From: Microstegium vimineum
Taxonomy: Eukaryota > Streptophyta > Magnoliopsida > Poales > Poaceae
Assembly (NCBI GenBank): GCA_022036555.1
Contig: CM039120.1
Coordinates: forward strand, 23,650,227 to 23,714,226
Direction of reading: 5' to 3'
DNA length: 64,000 nucleotides
Position numbers and translations under genes: made by a program. Within the stretch, counting starts at the first letter, position 1. Each line of letters opens with the position of its first letter. This document shows positions 60,311 through 64,000 of the stretch, piece by piece. The notes under the pieces were generated by a model. The model did not search any database and was not told the origin of the DNA. It was given only the letters and a program-made list of their open reading frames with translations.

Positions 60311-61036
60311 TGTCGGTGTTATGACCCGGGGGTCAAGTCCACCGGCTAGTAAATTTGTATATTGCATGCTCCCTCTCCCAGATGTGATGCAAGAAGGACA
60401 CAAGATTTATCCTGGTTCGGGTAAAGAAGGCCCTACGTCCAGCGGGGGAGGATGACTTGTATTATCTTACACCGAAGTGCTCGTACAGGGGGAGGTACAA
60501 GCTGGTTTACACGGGTTTGCTCAGAGTGAGCTAAGGTCTAAGGCTAGCATGGCTATCCTAGGCGGTCGGTTGGTTGCTCGAGGGGTCGACCGAGCAACGG
60601 GGTGTGTGGAGTGTGAGGATCAGAGCTGAAGTCTAAGTGCGAAGTGTCCGAGCGAATGTGGGTTTGTGTCGGAGTCGCCCGAAAAGGATCCCCTTCTTCT
60701 ATCTCGGCGTCCCCTTTTATAGACCAAGGGGAGGCCCGAGGGTACATGGTCCTAAACTGTTGTAGCATGGGAGGCGTGTCCGCGGTATAGTGTTGGCGAA
60801 GGGACGTCGATCACTATGGCGACGTGGCCTTCCTGTTCTTTCGGTGCTCCGGGGCATGGTGACAGTAGTCTAGATGTCACGGCACGTCGTGGCACAGTAG
60901 GATCGTCCTTCCGTAGGCGGGCGCGAGTCCCACAGTTGAAGCGGGACGGGGCGGATGGGACGGGCCCCATACCGGAGTGGTTGGAAGTAGGGGTCGAGCC
61001 CCCCAGTCGAGGGGTGGGGTCGAGCCCCACGTGGCC
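60311..61036 (+). repeat. partial LTR beginning TGTCGGTGTTATGACC
   Basis: The TGTCGG start and a TTTTATAG box at 60715-60722 followed by a purine/G-rich stretch suggest a gypsy-type LTR. Its 3' end is cut by E6. Confidence 0.55.
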
Positions 61037-61479
61037 TGTAGAATCATGGACCCTTGTATTTACACGATTAACGAAAATACTAGGTCACTATGACTAACGT
61101 GTGTTTTGCAGAGGCAAAGTTGTTTATGTTAGGTCATTAGTGATGCATTTTGAATGGGCTTAATGGATATTCATGCCCCCAAGATGGAAATCATTTCGGT
61201 TGCAAAGGATGATGATACAAGTCAAAGACTAGGCTAGTCCTTAGTGTCATAAGGTTGAGAAGGGCACTAAGTATAGCTAGGGTTTTGTTTTTCCTTTGAC
61301 CGTACTATAAAGGGGGGTATGAGATTAGTAGCTTGACCTAGGAGAGTTTAGGAGAGTGGGTATATGCACACTTGTCACAACTAGTCCTAGAGACCTTGCT
61401 TTCAGCCCTTGGTAAACCCTAGAAATGGTAGGAGCAAAATCCCTTGAGAAACCTCAGCGAAAACAGTTGAAATAGGGGG

Positions 61480-61960
61480 AGAAAGAGGCTCCGGACCAGT
61501 CTGCCTAGAAGGCGTCGGACCATAGGAGAGTGGTCCGACGGTCCCTGACTTAGGCAAAATTCCAGCTCGAGGAGCTCCGGACCACCTGTCTAAAAAGCGT
61601 CGGACCATAGGAGAGTGGTCCGATGGCTTGTGTCAGAGAGAGAAGGCTCCGGACTAGTCCGACGGTGAGTCCGACGGCTAGTCCGATGCTTCAAGACAGG
61701 AGGTTGGTTTCACTCAGTGAGCCCCCTGGCTCCGGACCAGAGCGTCGGACCAGGGCTCCGGACCAAGGAGAGTGGTCCGGTGGTTCATAAAAGAGAAGAA
61801 GTTTTTCACTCAGAGAGCACCCTGGCTCCGGACTAGTGCGTCGGACCAGGGCGTCGGACCAAGCAAAGTTGTCCGACGGTGCTTGAGTTGGAATTCAGAG
61901 TGAGCTCCGGACCAGTGTGCATGGTCCGGTGGTATAAGCTCCGGACTAGTCCGGTGGCTT
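61480..61960 (+). repeat. CTCCGGACC / CGTCGGACCA repeats in E6 LTR
   Basis: About 20 copies or near-copies of the GTCCGG/GTCGGAC core occur in 480 bp, upstream of the TATA-like box. Confidence 0.8.
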
Positions 61961-62007
61961 CGCAGAGAGAGGAAAAAGTAAAAAACGGCTAGTTTTGGAG
62001 GTGGGAA

Positions 62008-62017
62008 CTATTTATAG
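62008..62017 (+). promoter_or_regulatory. TATA-like box of E6 LTR
   Basis: CTATTTATAG, identical to E1 (4989-4998) in sequence and relative place. Confidence 0.65.
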
Positions 62018-62729
62018 TTGCCCCTTTCGTCCTTAGAGGCTCTCTTGGCCATTGTTTCAGCTGGTGACACCTTGAGAAATTCTTTGGAGAGTCAAGAGGC
62101 TAGTGAGGGAGAGATTAGAGAGAGTTCATCTTGTTCTTCCCTCCTAGAGTGATTAGGAGTGACTTGTGTGCATCCATCCACCTTCCTAGCCTTGAGTTGG
62201 TCAAGTGAAGGTCTTGTGCTTGTTACTCTTGGTGTTCGACAGCACCTAGACGGTTTGGTGGTGTTCGGAGGAAGTGATCGCCGGGAGATTGTTGGCGGCT
62301 CTTCTCCAAGCTTCTGTGATTGGTTGTGGGCGATTCACTGAGCCGGAGTGGCGAAGAATCAGCCCGTAGAGAGCACTCTACCCTTGCGCGGGTAGAGGGG
62401 GAGCGATACCTTGCGAGGTGCTCCAACGAGGACTAGGGGGGTGTGTCGACACCTCGATACCTTGGGAAAAAATCGCTGTGTTACTGAGAATTTCTTTTTC
62501 CCTAGCTCTTTACATTTCCGCATTACTTTCCGTTTTGTTTTTATCTTACCTACTATAATTGCTTAGGTTGCTTTTAATTCCCATGAACTGCTACCGCTTT
62601 CTAGTTAGGACACACGGATCGTAGGCACTAGGGGGTGATTGGCATTTGATAGGTTTTCATATTTGCTTTAGAAATTTAAAACAAGCCCAATTCACCCCCC
62701 CCTCTCTTGGGCATCTTGATCCTTTCAAT

Positions 62730-62742
62730 TGGTATCAGAGCC
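62730..62742 (+). promoter_or_regulatory. primer-binding site of E6
   Basis: TGGTATCAGAGCC, the standard tRNA-Met site of copia elements, lies two bases after the LTR end. Confidence 0.9.
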
Positions 62743-62779
62743 TTGTTACTCTAAATTAGGCTTTACCGCCTAGAGCAAG

Positions 62780-64000
62780 ATGTCCCATGGGGATGGACCG
62801 CCACCCATGTTCGATGGGGATGACTTTCCTTATTGGAAAGTGCGGATGGAGGCCTACCTTGAGGCCGTGGACGTCGGTGTTCACAAAGCCGCCACCCAAG
62901 GTGGATCGGTGTTCGCCGAGGATCCATACTTTGAGAAGAACAATGCTAAGGCAAAGAACATTCTTTTCCGTGGCATTTGTAAGGATATGTTCAACCGTGT
63001 GCGGAATTGCAAAAGCGCGCATGAGATTTGGACAAACATTTGTGCTCTACACGAGGGCACTAAATGTGAAAGAGAAGAGCGTTATCACCTCATCATTGCT
63101 AAGTTAAATGCTTTCACCATGCTATCTCATGAAAATGCTAATGAAATGTACTCTCATTTGAATGTGCTTGTAGAGGAGTTGAATGGCCTTGGGCTCTCTC
63201 AAATGACACCGGCCAATGTGGTGCGCAAGATACTTTGTGTCCTACCAATAGACAAGTATAGCCACATCGTCATAGTTCTTCATCAAGGCGATCTCTCCGC
63301 AACTACACCAACGCAAGTGTTGGGCAAGATCAATGCTCATGAGATGTACATGAAGATCAATGATGGAACTTCATCCTCCTCCAAGAAGAAAGAGAAGGAG
63401 GAGAAGGACTTGGCTCTCAAGGCATCTTCCAAGGAGAAGTGCAAGATTCAATATGTTCTTAAGAGTGCAAGTGATGATGATGATGAAGACAACATCGCTC
63501 TCATGGTAAAGAAGACCGCCAAGATGTTGAAGAGGCTAAACAAGAATAGAGTCAAGTTTGACTCAAAGAAGAAGAAATTCTTCACAAGTTCTTCAAGGAA
63601 GCCAATCTCCCAAATGAAGTGCTACAATTGCGGCACTCTTGGTCATCTAGCCCATGCATGTCCCGAAGAGAAGAAAGACAAGTTGAAGAACAACAAGTTC
63701 AAGAACTTCAAGAAGAACAAGGGCGGCAATGATGACTCAAGTGATGATGACAAGAAGCAAGACAAGCCATACAAGAAGAAGAAGAACTTCAACTTCCACA
63801 AGAAGAAGAAGGATGGCAAGGCTTACATTGTGGGTGATTGGCTCACCGACATTGATGATTCAAGTGACTCCTCCGATGATGAGAGTGAAGAAGAGAAGGT
63901 GGCCGCATTGGTGATTGGTTCTTCGATTCCACCACCACCTCCTTCTTCATCGCCGGGCTCATCCTCTACACACCTATGCCTTATGGCTAAAGGTGACAAG
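62780..64000 (+). CDS. copia gag of E6, intact, runs off the window
   Basis: From ATG 62780 the frame stays open for 407 codons to the last base. The core starts PPPMFDGDDFPYWKVRMEAYL and continues with SAHEIWTNICALHEG, FTMLSHENANEMYSHLNVLV and VRKILCVLP, a UBN2-type gag domain that binds and packages element RNA. One CCHC knuckle, CYNCGTLGHLAHAC, lies near residue 285. A long Lys/Asn/Asp-rich tail follows. No stop or shift was found in this element's visible part, unlike E1 and E2 of the same family. Protease and the rest of pol should follow beyond the edge. Confidence 0.9.
   Translation, partial: MSHGDGPPPMFDGDDFPYWKVRMEAYLEAVDVGVHKAATQGGSVFAEDPYFEKNNAKAKNILFRGICKDMFNRVRNCKSAHEIWTNICALHEGTKCEREERYHLIIAKLNAFTMLSHENANEMYSHLNVLVEELNGLGLSQMTPANVVRKILCVLPIDKYSHIVIVLHQGDLSATTPTQVLGKINAHEMYMKINDGTSSSSKKKEKEEKDLALKASSKEKCKIQYVLKSASDDDDEDNIALMVKKTAKMLKRLNKNRVKFDSKKKKFFTSSSRKPISQMKCYNCGTLGHLAHACPEEKKDKLKNNKFKNFKKNKGGNDDSSDDDKKQDKPYKKKKNFNFHKKKKDGKAYIVGDWLTDIDDSSDSSDDESEEEKVAALVIGSSIPPPPPSSSPGSSSTHLCLMAKGDK

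Larger units (their letters stand above)
61037..62727 (+). repeat. 5' LTR of copia element E6 (E1/E2 family)
   Basis: It runs from TGTAGAATCATGG to CTTGATCCTTTCA, 1691 bp. It shares long blocks with E1's 3' LTR (promoter region and the 62320-62470 leader) and with E2's truncated LTR (61300-61400). It carries GTCCGGAC/CGTCGGACC repeats and a TATA-like box, and is followed by a primer-binding site and gag. Confidence 0.88.

Noticed and set aside
61480..61960. CRISPR-like array of short repeats
   Set aside because: Repeat units are irregular in spacing and sequence, lie inside an LTR, and the genome is plant.

Overview
The window looks like a gene-poor stretch of a grass nuclear genome. About nine tenths is transposable-element sequence: nested LTR retrotransposons, one LINE, one SINE, hAT and Tourist-type DNA elements, and a TRIM. 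The one clear host gene is an intron-rich UNC-50 homologue. Frequent GT-AG introns, tRNA-Met primer-binding sites, and Ty1/copia and Ty3/gypsy pol domains all say plant. A panicoid grass is my best guess, from element style rather than from any diagnostic marker.

Layout. Positions 1-8660 hold the 3' end of a SIRE/Maximus-type copia element (E1): a decayed env-like third ORF, a polypurine tract and a 3' LTR. A young TRIM (1517-2130) sits in the ORF and a 3 kb solo LTR (5523-8493) sits in the LTR. Positions 8661-10608 are a gypsy fragment: LTR piece, a plant-mobile-domain (PMD) reading frame on the + strand, and integrase on the - strand. A truncated long LTR follows (10609-13261), then a minus-strand L1-like LINE (13346-19022) carrying a Tourist-like element, then another truncated long LTR (19023-22367). 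Positions 22368-29330 are a copia LTR plus gag (E3), interrupted by a hAT MITE and a 3.4 kb solo LTR. Positions 29331-32780 are gypsy 3' internal sequence and its LTR. Positions 32781-38657 are a minus-strand relative of E1 (E2: LTR, env-like pseudogene, RNase H). Positions 38658-39530 are a gypsy LTR fragment and 39663-42000 a chromovirus pol plus LTR.

The host gene occupies 43743-58780 on the minus strand. Ten exons can be joined by GT-AG introns into an uninterrupted 247-codon UNC-50 frame. Intron 6 is 10.8 kb because it holds an old Retrofit/Ale-like copia element (E4) into which a full-length copia element (E5, 46418-52824, TSD CTGCT) inserted. E5 in turn contains a SINE and a hAT derivative, so the stack is at least three layers deep, and both copia elements run antisense to the gene.

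From 59721 to the end are three stacked LTRs. The last (61037-62727) is the 5' LTR of an element of the E1/E2 family (E6), followed by a primer-binding site and an open, undamaged gag frame that runs off the edge. E1, E2 and E6 together show the family's plan: LTR, gag, pol, env-like ORF, LTR. I see no CRISPR, bacterial feature or true tRNA/rRNA gene. No clearly new system emerges. The most notable items are the PMD frame antisense to gypsy pol, the TRIM with identical LTRs, and the intact gene around a TE-swollen intron.
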